DNA from: Zygnema cylindricum
Taxonomy: Eukaryota; Streptophyta; Zygnematophyceae; Zygnematales; Zygnemataceae
DNA: 64,000 bases
Assembly: GCA_037447655.1 (NCBI GenBank)
Contig: JBBHKE010001891.1
Span: 82,001-146,000, forward strand
Reading direction: 5' to 3'
Position 1 is the first letter of the stretch. Each line of letters begins with the position of its first letter. Made by a program: the position numbers and the translations under genes. Below are positions 11,681-24,700 of this stretch, in pieces. The notes under the pieces are model-generated. The model was not told the origin of the DNA and searched no databases. It saw only the letters and a program-made list of their open reading frames with translations.

Positions 11681-11806
11681 AACGGTTAACCATTTTGGAG
11701 CGTGACATAACCCGGTCGGGCGTCGGTTACTCAGATTTTGAAAAAAAAAAAACGGTCGGTTTCGGTTATGTAAAATTTTGACTTTTGCGACCTCTGCCAT
11801 AGTGTA

Positions 11807-12005
11807 CACCTTGTATCGCTATTAGGGTTAATAATATTTTTTCCGCCACTTAAAACATCTTTATTCCGTACACACTTGTCCGATATTCAATTTAAGACCG
11901 CCAATTGGAAGCTGAGAACCTTACCTTTCAATTGCAACCGTCAGATCAACAATCCGACAAGTGTGTACGGAGAAAAGATGTTTTAAGTGGCGAAAAAAAC
12001 ATTAA
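11807..12005. mobile_element. Family A MITE, type A2, right end lost
   Basis: It starts CACCTTGTATCGCTATTAGG after TA. The inner inverted repeats TCCGTACACACTTGTCCG and CGACAAGTGTGTACGGAG are both present. The sequence stops matching at ATTAACGAG, before the expected terminal repeat. It is the last element of the cluster before the golgin gene. Confidence 0.65.
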
Positions 12006-12595
12006 CGAGACTTCACGGAAAGCTGTCGTTTTGGCGTGAAGGGCGAGTATGGACTATGGAGACTTCCTTTTCGACTGTTCTTAGAAGTTAGTACTCAAGT
12101 CAGATTAATTGTAGGATACTGGTTCCTTACATCAATAAATCTATAGTCAAGGATAGCAGTCGGAAATGTTTAGTGATAATTGGAAATTAGAAAGTTGGGA
12201 AGATTTTTGTCTTTTAGGTTTTCTTTTTAGTCGATATTTTTAGAGTTATATTTTCGAAGCTGGCTTCTCCATCGGCTACCATTTTCGCAAAAGAGTTTAT
12301 TATCCATGATTTCTTTTGCAGTACATTTCTGGTTACATAGAAGAGGAGATAACGAGGAATTAGGTTTGTCAAGTTTTTAATGATCAAACACAATCATTTT
12401 TCATTATGATTAGTGGAAAACGGAATCAGGAATTTCTTACAAGATTCTTTTTTTTTTTTAGTAGCGAGAGACTATTCATGGAGCTTTGTGCTGTAATGTG
12501 GAAGTTTACTGGAGACGTGTGTGGGAGAAACACCTTGATTGAAAACTGGATGATTATTATTCTTAATTAGTTCAAGATTTGAGATTTAGGGCAAG
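12006..12595. other. Upstream region of the golgin gene
   Basis: About 590 bp of AT-rich DNA lies between the last family A element and the golgin start codon. It should hold the promoter and 5' untranslated region. No convincing TATA box or other regulatory element could be assigned. No conserved gene is seen. Confidence 0.4.
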
Positions 12596-15500
12596 ATGGC
12601 TGGATGGCTGAGAGCTGCCGAACAGCTTTTGAATAAGGTGCGTTGTACTTATCCGCAAACTTCAAAAAATTGAACAAAGGTAGTCCATTATTTCCTTTCA
12701 GTGCGGAAGGATATCGTGCGTTCTCGTCTCTTCTATGAATGGAATGTGTTACTGCATCTGTTGCGGTTTTCTTTTTACCGTGGTAAAAAAATGGCCAACG
12801 GAAATTTAAAATACGATTTAACGAAATTTGCCTTTTTTTTCGTATTATGGGGAGCTTGCGATTTCAATCACTCGAACTCACCGTTTATGTCTCACAAGGA
12901 ATGCATGTGAATAACACAGACGTTTAAAATTGATTGGTGCTCTTATCCATTTACTTCATCACTTACATTCACATAGCATATGTATATATTTTTCTACATG
13001 TATCTGTATATATATCTATTTTATTTGTATGTGTGGGAATATATAATTGTGTGTGTTCCAAAAAATGTAAAGAACTTAGCAGTTTATAGCACTGTTAAGA
13101 TGTTTAGATTTGCAATTTTCACCAAAATGTTTGTTTTGAGGAAGAGCAATCTCTGTTGTCCTTAATTTGTTTACGAATGAGCGTCTTGTTACTTGTTTTA
13201 AGAATTTCCTTTTGCACCCATTATTTTTGTTGTAAGTTGTTTTTTTTTCCTTTGAGTTCTGAACCTTCTAGTTGTACTTTATTCCTTCGCGCCTGTCAAA
13301 ACATGTTTATACTGATCATTTTCTTAAAAACTATTGCCTCAATTTACCCTTTTGTCATTCTTAACAGATTGATCGATCTGCAGCAACAACACTCCATACC
13401 AGCAACAGACGAAAATTTGGGACAAGTGATTCAGAATATAGTGACCCTGACCTTTCTGATAGTGGAGTGAATGAAATTGTATCCTCGGGTGGGCGAAATC
13501 CATCATTTCAAGAGAGTTCAGGATTAAACTCATATGCCAAACAGGCCACCTCGAGTTACTCAAGTCCTATCCCTTCTGTAAGGACATACTCATCTGGTAG
13601 TTCAAATTTAAGGCCATCAGAACAAAAGGCCAGGGCTCGATCAGCTTCTTCTTCTACTCTTCACACACCGTATGATTCAGATGCAAGTGAGGCTGACGAT
13701 TGGACAGAACTTTTGAGACATGGAGATTCTTCTGCTGTTTCTGCACCAAGTGGTGGAAGCTCGGCAAACTTAGGCAATCGAATCTCGTCTGGCGGTCAAT
13801 CAGAGGGGTTAAATATAAGGGCACCCTTGAAAGACAAGAAGTCTCGTTCTGCAGTTTTAGAAACAGGGCGGTCTCGTCAGAATTTTTCTGCATCTGTTAC
13901 TGCCAAAAATGAACCTGTGGTGGTACCTTTGTCAGATTCACAGCAGACAAGAGGAAGAGAGAGTGCGGCTCTGGAGGCGAGAACTGTCGGAAAGAAAGTT
14001 GTTGGAGAAAGGAAGTCACAGCAGGTGGGTAGTAATAATATGGTGGAAAAAGGGGCTGCTGATGTGCTTGCCGCGGCCCGCAATTTTAGAAGTGATAAGG
14101 AAAAGGGCCTTAAAAAAGCTCCAGTGCAAGTTCTTCCTTCTAAAGCGCCTGTGAAAGAAGCCGAAACATTGAGACCGCTGGAAACTGTTGGAGATTCAGT
14201 GTCGGCTTCAAAATCTTCTACTATAGGTCCTGAAACTGTTAGTGCACCTGTCTTGGCCAGCAATTTAGTGAAACAATTTCCTCTTAACTCAATAGGACAG
14301 ACAAGTCTTTCAATGGACGGTAATAGTGTAACCAGTGTCTCTCAGTCCATACCCCGAGAAAGTGAAAAACAATTACTTAAAGGTTATCAAAGTTCGATTT
14401 TGCCCTCCCTTCCTAACATTACTCCGCTAACAGAGGGTTCTGTTGTTTCAAAATTGAAGGCTCTTGAGAATGTTATGGATGTCTGCGTACCTCTGGATGT
14501 CCCAGATATGGACGTTGTGGAGGTTGATTTATGTGTAAAACAATCAAAAGACAAGTCAGACGTTTCGGAATTGGAAGAAAAATATCAGTCACTTCCATCC
14601 GAAGAGTCCTTGGAGGCTTCCCTCTTCACACATTCCTCTTCTACAGGTAAAGGTGGACAGTTGAGTCAAACTGCCACACAGAATTTGTCTAGAGGTTCTG
14701 ATCCTGCCTTTAGTATGATATCAGATTCTTTTTCTAGCCCAGCCATGGACGTGCGAATTCATAAGAGCATTTCCAGTCCTCAAATTGCTGTTGGAGAATT
14801 AGAGTATGTTAACCATTCTCTGGACAAGGGCATGCTGTTAAATGGTGGTTCAAAAGGAGGAAATTTTTCTCAACAACGCAGCAAGGGCATGGGGAGTTCT
14901 TCTTTGGCTTCAATTGGTGGGGAAATAAACTCGAGGTCGTCAAGGGATAAGGAGAAGAGTGTCGGTGACCTTCTTCAATTTCTTCTTCGAAATGAGAAAG
15001 AGTCTGGTAAATCCGTGTCATCGTACGTCAAGGTGGATAACTTGTCTGGAATAATGTTGGGGCAGAAAGAGCAAAAAGAGCAAAAAGACAAGGTGGCTGG
15101 TTTAGACCAACAGGGAGGAGAAGGAGCGATGGAAGCGTTACACTCTTCAAATGCCTCTCGAGATGTTGAAGGAAAGGGTAAAGAGAGTGTTGTTGATATG
15201 GTTGTGGAAGGTAGTGCAGGTAATGATGAAGGGGATTTGGGCAGGGAAAAAATATTGCGAGTTGACAATGACATGAATGGGAGAGTGCACCACAGGGAAG
15301 CAATTGAGGGAGAGCAGGGAAGGGAAGGGGGGAAGGATTTGAAGGCAGGAGAGCAGTGTGAGGAGTTGCAAAAGAGAGACAGGCATGGGGAGTCACAAGT
15401 AGGAAAGGATCATACGGAGTTAGAGGAGGGAGAGCAGCATAAGGGATCAGAGGAGAGAGGGCAGAATGAAATTTTGCAAGTAGAGAATATACAGCTTGAG

Positions 15501-18026
15501 AGAGTGGAGAAGGTTGGGTTGGCTGTAAATGATGTTGATGTCATTCACACTGATGTACCGGAAGAAGTAGTTGATAAAGACGGTTCTGATTTTCCAGAAC
15601 GAGATCCAAAATTGAAAGGGGAAAACACTGCTGGAGAAATAGCACTAGAAGTAGCTGTAGAGTCTAAAAGGGGAGAAGAGTTACTTAAACAAGCAACATC
15701 TTCCCAAAAGACGATTGTTGGGAAAAACGAGTCTGGCAGAGCCGAGGATTTACTAGAGGCTTATTTGGAGCAGGTCATGCTAAAGTCTGGAAAAGGAGAA
15801 GGAGAAGAAACGAATCTGCCAGGCTTGACGAATGGAGAAGTTCCACGTGTCAGCAAATTGCCTCTCCCGCTCCCTTCTAGGCAAAAACCGATCAGTAGAA
15901 GGGCAAGTGAGAAAAGTACAGCTCAGAGTGCAGATGGGACGCTGAAGCGGAAAGGACTAGGTCGAGTTGTAGGGAAGGTTGGGAAGGACCTTTTGGATTT
16001 GAGACTGGGGAGAGATCATGGGAAAGATGTCAAAAGGGCGGAAACAGTTTCTGATGGAAACAGTGACGGGGATTCCAGCGACGAAAGCTCCGATTCTGGT
16101 GAGTTGTCTTTTTTTTTTTCCCCTGGTTGGGAAATGCTTTGGCCCTTACGGTGTTGATTTATGGAGCGCACTGACATATTGACATATTGTGCTTTTCTGG
16201 GATGTCTATAAGAACCTTGGAACTTAAGCTGTCAAGTTTTTTTTCTCCCTCTTGAGGTCGATAGTCCTTTACATTCGAGGGCCTCGCTTTACGCTGTGAA
16301 TTGCTGTTTAGGGTTGACATCATTAATTTGTTGCCGGCTTTTTTTTTTTTGGGCCTTTGAGCATATTCACTAGTGTTGTATGTCGAATGATTTACGTTCA
16401 ATTAATTACAAATTTGATTTTTCGCATTATCGTGTGAAAATAGTTGGTAATTCTGAACACTTGTTTGTATATGGTTCGGGATTCTGTGCGTGTATTAAAT
16501 ACACCGTACGTGAGATTTGCAAAAAAAATGACTTTCTGTAAATATTTCCCGTTAGTTGTGGAATATGCAACCGTGCAAAATTTTTACAACATCATTCGCT
16601 CTGAACGTCCATTTGTACGGCGTTGCGTAGACACTCTCAAGGAAACCTGGATTGGCTTGTGAGCCCTTTTCCAATGACTTTTAAGAAATCTTACAAATTG
16701 AGTAAAACCAGGCCAAATATCACAGGCTCTCACTGGTTATTCCCTCTAGATGACATTGATGCATTCATTTTGAAACATCGAAGGGCGTTTATTTCATTTC
16801 CATTGAAACGTCCGAAGAGTCGTATTTCTTTTTTGGTTTGAGCAGGTTCTGAAAGTGAATCTGAAGGTGAAGAAGACCCGGAAGCTCTTCAAGCCGCGGA
16901 GAGAGAGGCGGTGTTAAAAGCAGAAGCGGAAAGAATTGCGATCCTCGCCCGAGAAGTTTCTGCTCTAACGACAGTAAAGGAAGCGTTGAAGGAGAGAGAG
17001 GGAATCGCGTCAAAACTAGCCCATGAGAAGGAAACTATTCAGAGAGCAACAGCAGAAGCATCAGAACAACACGCGAAGGAGATCGCGAAGTTGAGGGCAT
17101 CCATGATGGAAGGTATGACAGCTGTGGATGTGGAAAAAAATGCACATAGTAGTACCAGAAGGGAATTGCAAAACAAAGAAGCGGAGCTCGAAGAAGATAA
17201 TATTTCCCAAGCATCGGCTTTAATCGCATCTCAAAGGGCTTTAGATGAAGAGGTGAATCGAGTGGCAATGGCAAAGGGAGTTTTCGAGAGCTTGGAGAGG
17301 TCTAAAACCCAACTGGAACGAGAGCTCGACGAGTTAAGGAAACAGAGGAAAACAGGGAATACTGTAGGTGGAGGTTTGGGGGGATCGTCTCATATTGGTG
17401 TTGGGACAGAGAGTAGGATATCGGTTGTCGAAGAGGTCTCTCGGTTGTCGTCGAGAATAGAAGAGAGACAACGACAAGTGAGGGAATTAGAAGAGAAGAT
17501 TGAGCAAGTCCAATTGAGTCAAAGGCAACCGTCGGAAATTGAACGAGAATTAGATCTTCGACTGAAACAACTCATCAACCATCTTATTCAAAAACAAAGT
17601 CAAGTGGAATCCCTCGCCAGTGAGAAAGCTACTTTGACTTTGCGTTTAGAAACCGTCGGTGCGTCACTAGCAGACGAACGGGCAGCATCGTCACGGTCAG
17701 TTAAACGGAAAGTTTCCCTCCCCAGCTCAGCGGATTGGCCAGGGTTTCCGGGAGAGGACGATGTCGAATTCGGGTTGTCGAGGTCGTATACTTTAATTAG
17801 AAGTAAAAGACTATTATTGGGAGACATGGATTATGGGTACGGGGGAAGGGCAAATGCTGTCGTGGGACACTTGGCGAATTTTGCATGGAGTTTGGACTCG
17901 TGGGTTTTGGGGGGAGCGAGTTATATTAGAACCAATAGTACGGCAAGGGCTATGGTTTGGGGATATTTGATTCTTCTTCATTTCTGGGTACTCTTTGTGT
18001 GGTTCATGCATGGGGCCCACATCTAG
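12596..18026 (+). CDS. Golgin-84-like Golgi membrane tether (3 exons, 1317 aa)
   Basis: Exons are 12596-12637, 13368-16098 and 16846-18026, with GT..AG introns and consistent phases (0, then 1). The N-terminus MAGWLRAAEQLLNKIDR resembles the start of plant golgin-84 proteins (Arabidopsis Golgin candidates 1 and 2). A very long Ser/Glu/Lys-rich, low-complexity region (about residues 45-925) follows. Then comes a heptad-like Glu/Arg/Lys/Leu coiled coil (about 947-1195). The C-terminus is golgin-84-like, with a conserved Arg/Ser patch and a single membrane anchor, MVWGYLILLHFWVLFVWFM, five residues from the end. Family members are tail-anchored coiled-coil proteins that tether vesicles and maintain cisternae at the Golgi. 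This copy is about twice the length of land-plant members (roughly 700 aa), almost all from the disordered middle encoded by exon 2. The start was chosen by homology of the 14-residue exon 1. The assignment is firm; the role of the insert is unknown. Confidence 0.9.
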
Positions 18027-18637
18027 TGTGGTCCTATGTGACGGTTATGCTGGAAATTTGTATAAAGTGCATATGTTCTTTTAGAAGGGAGAGAGGAGGG
18101 AGCGAGAAAGTGAGTGGGAGAGAGGGAGAGAGGGAGAGGGGAGAGGGAGGGAGAGAGGGAGAGGGGAGAGGGAGGGAGAGAGGTGGCGACATAAAGTGAA
18201 CTATGTCGAAAATTTTGTGTAGCGTAATGTCAGCCTGTTCGTTAATTGTTTAAAGTCTGATTGTTGTTGTTTGCTTGTTTTTATGCAATAACTCTGTTGT
18301 TGTTAGTTTTTTAGCAACCTTGCTGATTTGTGAAGCCGCTTTTTCAATTAATTGATTATTTCATGTGTTTCTCAGCAGCTTTGTTTGTCTTTTTTGCTCT
18401 AAATGAACAAAGTAGACAATGTAAGAAAGTCTCTTGCTGCGATAAGTCAGTGGATCATAATATGAAGTGTTCCGTTGTAAACGACATTGTCCATCGTTGA
18501 CCTTTTTGTGCAAAATAAAACTTGCCATTGTTATTGTCAATTGGTGTCTGTGAATGTAGAAGACGTACAGCAAAAGGATTTTTCTTTGTGCATTTTGTCT
18601 AACTGAAGGAGTTTGGATGCCTTTTTCCTGCCACATC
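18027..18637. other. Golgin downstream region with a GA-rich tract
   Basis: This is the presumed 3' untranslated region of the golgin gene. A purine tract of GAGAGGGAG type lies at about 18085-18185. The rest is T-rich without a recognisable gene. It ends at the target duplication of a family B element. Confidence 0.5.
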
Positions 18638-18645
18638 CTGGTAAA

Positions 18646-19506
18646 TAGTGTTGTGTATCAGTACCTTTTATCAAAAATCATTTTGTACTTTTATTTTATC
18701 GATATGCTGGTCCGATATACTGACATATAAATATAATGACAATCAACTTTACTTTTTTTGAAGGGTTGCATTGGATCTTATTTTTATGCACTAAGCCGTT
18801 TGGCTCAATTCCCGAAACCGTTCGGCTCAGTTCGGTAATATAAAATGGAGGGTGTGCTCACTGTGGGAGGTTTTTAGTCTTTTGAAAATATTTTGGGTTT
18901 TGAAAGGTATAGTGAAGAGCAATTGAGTTCCGTGCTACGGTTTTGTTTGGGTTCAGAACTTCCAGAACCAGTTTAAACTGCTTGGTTCAGTTTGATCCTT
19001 GTGTACAAATTTACGGCGCGTGCCTCTCTTATCGCGACGCGTAAAATGTGAATGAGGGAAAAGTTATAAGGGCATGTTTGTTTCAAGTAGTAGTGACGTC
19101 ATACTCGCGTCAAGTGGGACACGATTGTGGTCAGATTCGCTTCAAGCGCAAAATGTACTTCACTCTGACTGGCCATATCCATCCAGCGAAGGGGCAAAAT
19201 GACTACAAAAATATATTCCATGTGCAGCAAATAGATTTTGATCAGACGGTCGCGATTAGCTCCCTACAATTGACAAGTTTTGTGCTGCGCAATCCGAACT
19301 GGAATTATGTTCTTCCGTGTGACAAATTACTTGTCGGATTGTGACCGTGCATACTACTATATACTTTTAAGTATATAATACATAAAAAATATGCCGAGAA
19401 CAATTTATTCGTCAGCACACTATAAATCGGCTCACTTTGATGTTCGATACAGATAATATTGATTTATCGGAAATATCGCCATGGGAAATTTCCAGATACA
19501 ACACTT
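18646..19506. mobile_element. Family B hAT-like element, copy 3 (861 bp)
   Basis: The left end is TAGTGTTGTGTATCAGTACC and the right end is the complement-like CCAGATACAACACTT. The flanks CTGGTAAA (18638-18645) and CAGGTAAA (19507-19514) agree at 7 of 8 positions. The interior differs from the other family B copies. The 98-codon frame inside (19048-19344) has no recognisable transposase feature. Confidence 0.8.
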
Positions 19507-19514
19507 CAGGTAAA

Positions 19515-22340
19515 TGGTAGTTTTTTTGTTTTCCCTTTTTTCTTGTTTAACTTACTGACATTCGTAGAACAGAAGATGATTTAATCTTTTATCTTACGGT
19601 CAATAATTTCTGCACTTTCATCACAAATTCGGGTCCACTGATCTGGAAAACCTTGCTTGAAAAACAATTTCCAGTGTTTCTATGCTTGCTGGCAGCTTTT
19701 TAAGATGTGAAAACACATTTCATAGATTGTTTTTGGCTCCCAAATGTAAGCAAAATTATGATTGCAATGATAGTGAACTAAAGATGAAGTGTGTCATAAG
19801 AATTTGCATTGTTTGACATCAACACTTTCGTCGGTGTGAAGTAAGTTGTCTTAATCTATACAAAACCAAATATTGCATGGTTTCATTGGTGTTATGACAA
19901 GTTTTTCTATTCAAAAAGCCTAATACAAAAAATCATTTAAGTCGTCTAAATTTCATAACACGAGCATACGTAACCTCTATGAACACCCTTAGGCTTGTCG
20001 AGTAGAACTATAGTGAACTTTGTTGTGAATCCCTGCTAGTGTTAAAAACACTTGGTCGATCTTGGGTTTTTTTTTTCCCTCCGGGACTTTTTTGTCCAAT
20101 TGCTTTCTTGTGGAGGACAATTGTCCACGTCATTGCACTGAAAATATAATCTTTAACACTATGATTTTGATAAATGATTCATTTGGTACTCGTACTACTT
20201 ATTTTATGATGGTGGTAATGATTCGCAGTATATGCTCTGCCCGTTGATGTTAGTGTTTATCACTCTAATTCGAATGAATGTAGTTAAACCGGAAATCATT
20301 AGAAGTGGTGTTAAAAACATTGTTTCACTTTGTGGCTCATAATGGGCCACGTTGCAAACTATAATTAAATATTGTTAACTTTAATTGAGTGTTAACGCTA
20401 AAATTACACGGCCCATCATGGCCCAAAAATGGTCATTTCAAGGTAGTAGTTGCTTGATTTACTACTTTATTGTTGAAAGGTATATATGTTTTTTACATAC
20501 ATAAATCCGCTATACCAAAATTGGGGTCCACATGTACAAAACGTACAAGCACCCGTGTCCTTCCATCATTTACTTCAAACACGGTTGTTTTCTATTCGTT
20601 AAACGTTTCAGAAAAGGGACTTTGGCTCCCCATGTTTGTGCTACATATCAACTCACATAAGACATATGTCACATATGGAGACGATTTTCGTAGACCCTTA
20701 GTAGAGAACCCGCACTTAACAAAATATAAAGAGGTAAGGTTAGGACGCTTTTGGAGAGAACAACTTCAAAGGATAAGAAGTGGGGAAAAAACAAGAAAGT
20801 GAAAGATAAGGTATTTAGTTCTCTTCCCTCATAACCCCATCGATACTTTCATTCCAATGCAACAAGAACTTGAGATGATTAATATACATACGTATTTTGG
20901 GGCTAGAAAATTTCGGATCTGTTGTAGGAATAATACTAGACCAATGGGGCAATTTGTGAACCAGGCGATACACAAGTCACATCTCAGCCCGATGATTACA
21001 AACAAATGGGTTTTTTTATGGAATTGAGACCTTATCTCCTCACTCCCATGATTGAAAATTTGGCTCTGAATTGGGACCTAGATAAAATGGGCAGATTTGT
21101 CCTCACAAATTAGACTAAAAGCCTAGAGGAAAAATTGAAGTGATTGAAAAGAACGACAACTCTTCAAAGGGGAGGAGGAGAGTCAACGTCGGCATACGGA
21201 CTTCGACAACCTTGGAGATAAATGAAGAGCACATGGAGAATGAGATTAAGACGTTTGAGAGAAAGAGAGTGGGCAAATTACAAGCCTTTATGACACGTGA
21301 GATTATTTTGACCACTGACGCTAACCTCCAAGAGCTCTATCTTCATGAGGGTTTGGAGAGGGGATAGAGTTTTATTCCAAGGCTTTCATGTGAAGGCAAC
21401 CTTGAATACGAATATTTCGTATACAAAGGACATTTGCCGGAGATGTCATTGATAAGCGCAAGCGCTCACAAGCTAGAGTGGTATTCGCGCAGGCTTGATC
21501 GGCGGTCAAAGAAAGCGATTTGTCATACAGGGTTCAAGGTCACGGCATGCGCGCCAAACAGTCGTACCAAAACCCGTTTCGATGAACAAAGGAAACGTGC
21601 GCACTGGAATTTATTTTACGATTGGAAAGTGTGACGTGGGAGGGCATTGTTCTTGACTTTTTGGAATGATACGGCACCAAATTGCTTTTCCCAAATTGCC
21701 GAATTGGTAAAGTCTTCGGTATGTGCATACGATTGGTACACGTAGGCATCGCTTATAAGAATCTAGGGTGCATGCACAAGCGAGTCCGCTTTGCGCGCGC
21801 GCGTTTGGGAAAGTGTCCCCTCTGAAAGCGCTCGCAGTGCGCGCGTCGTGATCGATACGCGACAGTAAGTATCTGACGCCTTTCCACGTGTCAAGTATTC
21901 ACTTCGCGCCGCTTGCAGGTCCGTGGGCCACTGACAGTGGCGCCACCATCAATGATTCTCAGGACGTGGAATAGAATTAATCCTTCGGCTCGGACAGCTG
22001 GCGTACGAGGTACAACTCTCGTACGATTTTCTTACCACCTTCCGCCGACGATCTGACTGTTTGCGGCTAGCCAACGGATCCGACGAACTGTGTGTCGCCG
22101 GCTAGACTGTCGGCCGCTATTTGTGACAGGTCGCCATTGGCCATTTTGTAGTCTACAGTTTTTCTTGTAACAAAGGATCCGCGACGTGTGTGCCGCCGGC
22201 TAGTCTGTCGGTGATTTTATATGCCAGGCTGCATTTGACCATATAGTAGGCAACATTATTTCCTGTAGTGCGATAGCGTTAATTAAAAATTAGTGTAAAC
22301 GCTAATTTACTGTAATTATGCTATTCCGTGTACTGGTGTT
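19515..22340. other. Intergenic DNA, unrecognised, with diffuse old repeats
   Basis: No gene was recognised. The 110-codon frame at 20470-20802 and the 75-codon frame at 21140-21367 have no identifiable domain. Around 20247-20430 is sequence of a possible further repeat family (TTAGTGTTTATCACTCTAAT; a GGCCCAT/ATGGGCC palindromic block) that resembles pieces near 41250-41380 and 63600-63740. At 22070-22215 two diverged direct copies of a block containing GCCGGCTAG and CTGTCGG lie about 100 bp apart. Confidence 0.4.
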
Positions 22341-22426
22341 TTGGCACTCGCGGTGAAGTTCCATCAGACGAAAAGTGAGGTTGTTTACAGAAATCCGAAG
22401 CTCTCCATATTACGCCTTACCACTTA

Positions 22427-23229
22427 GGGTAACCTTCCATCAGGCGTTCCCAGTAATCGTACGAACACGTTTACTGGCAGTAATATTTGTAACACCCTTC
22501 CATCAGGCCGTGCCAGTGAATGAGGTGTTAGATTGCGATTGGTACCACGTAGGACCTGTTGAGCCGCCCGGGAATAATCATCATTTCCAAAAGGACAAAA
22601 TCGCAGCTGCGTATGTGTACGGGCAGACGCCGATTAAAATATCTAGTAGCGTCACGCTAATGTACAATCTGAACGTTCTTACGGTTGTTGTGGTATGAAC
22701 GGCCACGAAAACCGTTGCAAAATTAAAGTTTGTACAAATGTCCAAGAATGTACCATTTGAACGTGAATCGCTGTATCCCACATTTATGAAGGAGATGTCA
22801 CAGGATGTCTTACAACCAAGTTTTTTTTGTCGTTGGACAGGCTGGCTATACAACCAAGATTTTTTTGTCATCGAACACGCTGGCTTTGATGTCATACGGT
22901 ACACTCCATTTGCCACATGTAAGTTTATTGCTTCACATCTGTCGTGGATCGACTCTGACTTTACAAGTGGACCAAAACACGCGTCCAGTAATCACAAACT
23001 CTCCTCCTGAGGACAGTCGGAGGAGACTAGCTACGTACTGGAAACAAGAAGCGTTTGCGTCGAAAATTGAAAATCGGACGGTGGTTTTTTTCTCCAAGAA
23101 GTCTGGAGAATCTCAACGAATTTTTAGTAAACATCTTTTGTAAAAAAAAAAAAAAAACAGTACGGCCTAGTACGGAAGGGTACTTTCTCCAGTAAACAAC
23201 CCCACTTTTCGCCTGATGGAAGGTTACCC
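22427..23229. mobile_element. Family D PIF/Harbinger-like element D1 (803 bp), nested
   Basis: The termini GGGTAACCTTCCATCAGGCG and CGCCTGATGGAAGGTTACCC are perfect inverted repeats. It is flanked by TTA on the left (22424-22426) and TTA on the right (23230-23232). It lies inside an older family D element. No transposase was recognised. Confidence 0.8.
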
Positions 23230-23232
23230 TTA

Positions 23233-23949
23233 GGGTAACATTCCATTAGGCGGTCCCAGTAAATGTACGGACAAGTCTACTGACAGCGTTTACTGGAAGT
23301 CCGCTCCATTTTGTCGGGCCAGTAACGAACCTTCCCCAATTATGATTGGCGCCACATAGGTTAGAGTCCAGATTCTGAAAATCTTAAAAGAATATACAAA
23401 CGGAAAGTCAGAACGAAATATCTGTACGACCGGAGGTAGTTAAGGATTCGTACGTCAAGTTTGCGGCTAGATTTTGATTTTCAAAATGAAAATCAGAATT
23501 TCGAAACGAAATGGCAGAAGGACGCGGCAAACTTTGAATATCGGTGGATGTCAAACGGAGCGTGCGAGGATATTTTTGACAGACCTGCATCCAGCGTGGC
23601 AGGCGGCACATGGCCTGTACGACGTGTACGCCTGTGATCGCTTGCTAAAAGTATATTTTTTTTTGCTTTTTCACGTGTACCAATGGTAAACATCGAGTGG
23701 GTCCCAACTCTCCTCGCGAGGAGAGTTGGGGGCCACTGGATGATGTGCGCGATTGCTTCGCGGATCTCAAAAAGTGAAACATCTAACGGTCAATAATGAC
23801 GCCTACATCATTGGAGCTTCTCGACAGATTTCCAGTAACGATGTTTCGTTGACAAAAAAAATAAAAATAGTACGAATATGTACGACACTGTACGGAAATG
23901 TACGACGTCCAATAACGAACCCCACTTTTCGTCAAATGGAATGTTACCC
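23233..23949. mobile_element. Family D PIF/Harbinger-like element D2 (717 bp), abutting D1
   Basis: The termini GGGTAACATTCCATTAGGCG and (degenerate) CGTCAAATGGAATGTTACCC are inverted repeats. It shares the TTA at 23230-23232 with D1 and has TTA at 23950-23952 on its right. The arrangement TTA-D1-TTA-D2-TTA shows serial insertion into the same target. Confidence 0.8.
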
Positions 23950-23952
23950 TTA

Positions 23953-24700
23953 GACCTATGTTCTATCAGGAAATTCTGCAATTGTACGAACAACATTACA
24001 GGATGCTACATTTTTAACGATGTTCTATGATGCTAAATTTTGAACGATGTTCTATGGCCTAAAGTCTGTCAACCACACGTTCAAAATTGAGTGGTACCAG
24101 GATCATATATTGAAAAAAGTCGATGAATTTCACACCGACCAATTTTAAATTCAAATCCTCGTTTGCGTACCTTGTGCGTGCTTATCAGGTCATCGTACAA
24201 CACAACTTTTGTACTCTTTACAGACTCCTTGTCCAGCTCATTTTTTTAGGGGGACGACGTACAACATGTGTAAACTCGCACGAAAACAAATAAACTTCGT
24301 ACAAAATAAAAATGCGTACCCGACTACCCGCGTATAAATATCGATGAAACTAAAATGACACGTCGTCACGTCCACGGTGGACGTGACAATGAGTTGATTT
24401 CATTTTTGCGGCTAACGTGAAGTGATAAACTACCTGCGCGCAGCCATTTTATTTATATGTGGCTGCCGCAGTTTGGTTACGGTAAAACTGCGCCGGCCGT
24501 GTGAATTTCTTTTTTTTTTTATGACGGTCGACGTTTGCAAGCGCGACACTTTTTTAACCGCCGGTACAATAATCCGCCAGTCAAAGTTGTTCGACGGATT
24601 GACCGTCAGATCTGAAATTAAAGGTACGTAGCTTGTACGAAAATGTACTTCAAATGTACAATTTATGACAACTACCTGCGCGCAGCAAAAATCGTCTCTG
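23953..24700. mobile_element. Partial family D element
   Basis: After the TTA at 23950 the sequence matches the left part of the 46017-46756 element in degenerate form. Shared words include CAGGAAATTCTGCAATTGTACG, with the AGGATGCTACATTTT and GTCATCGTAC blocks. The match fades after about 24240. The right end was not found. Confidence 0.45.
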
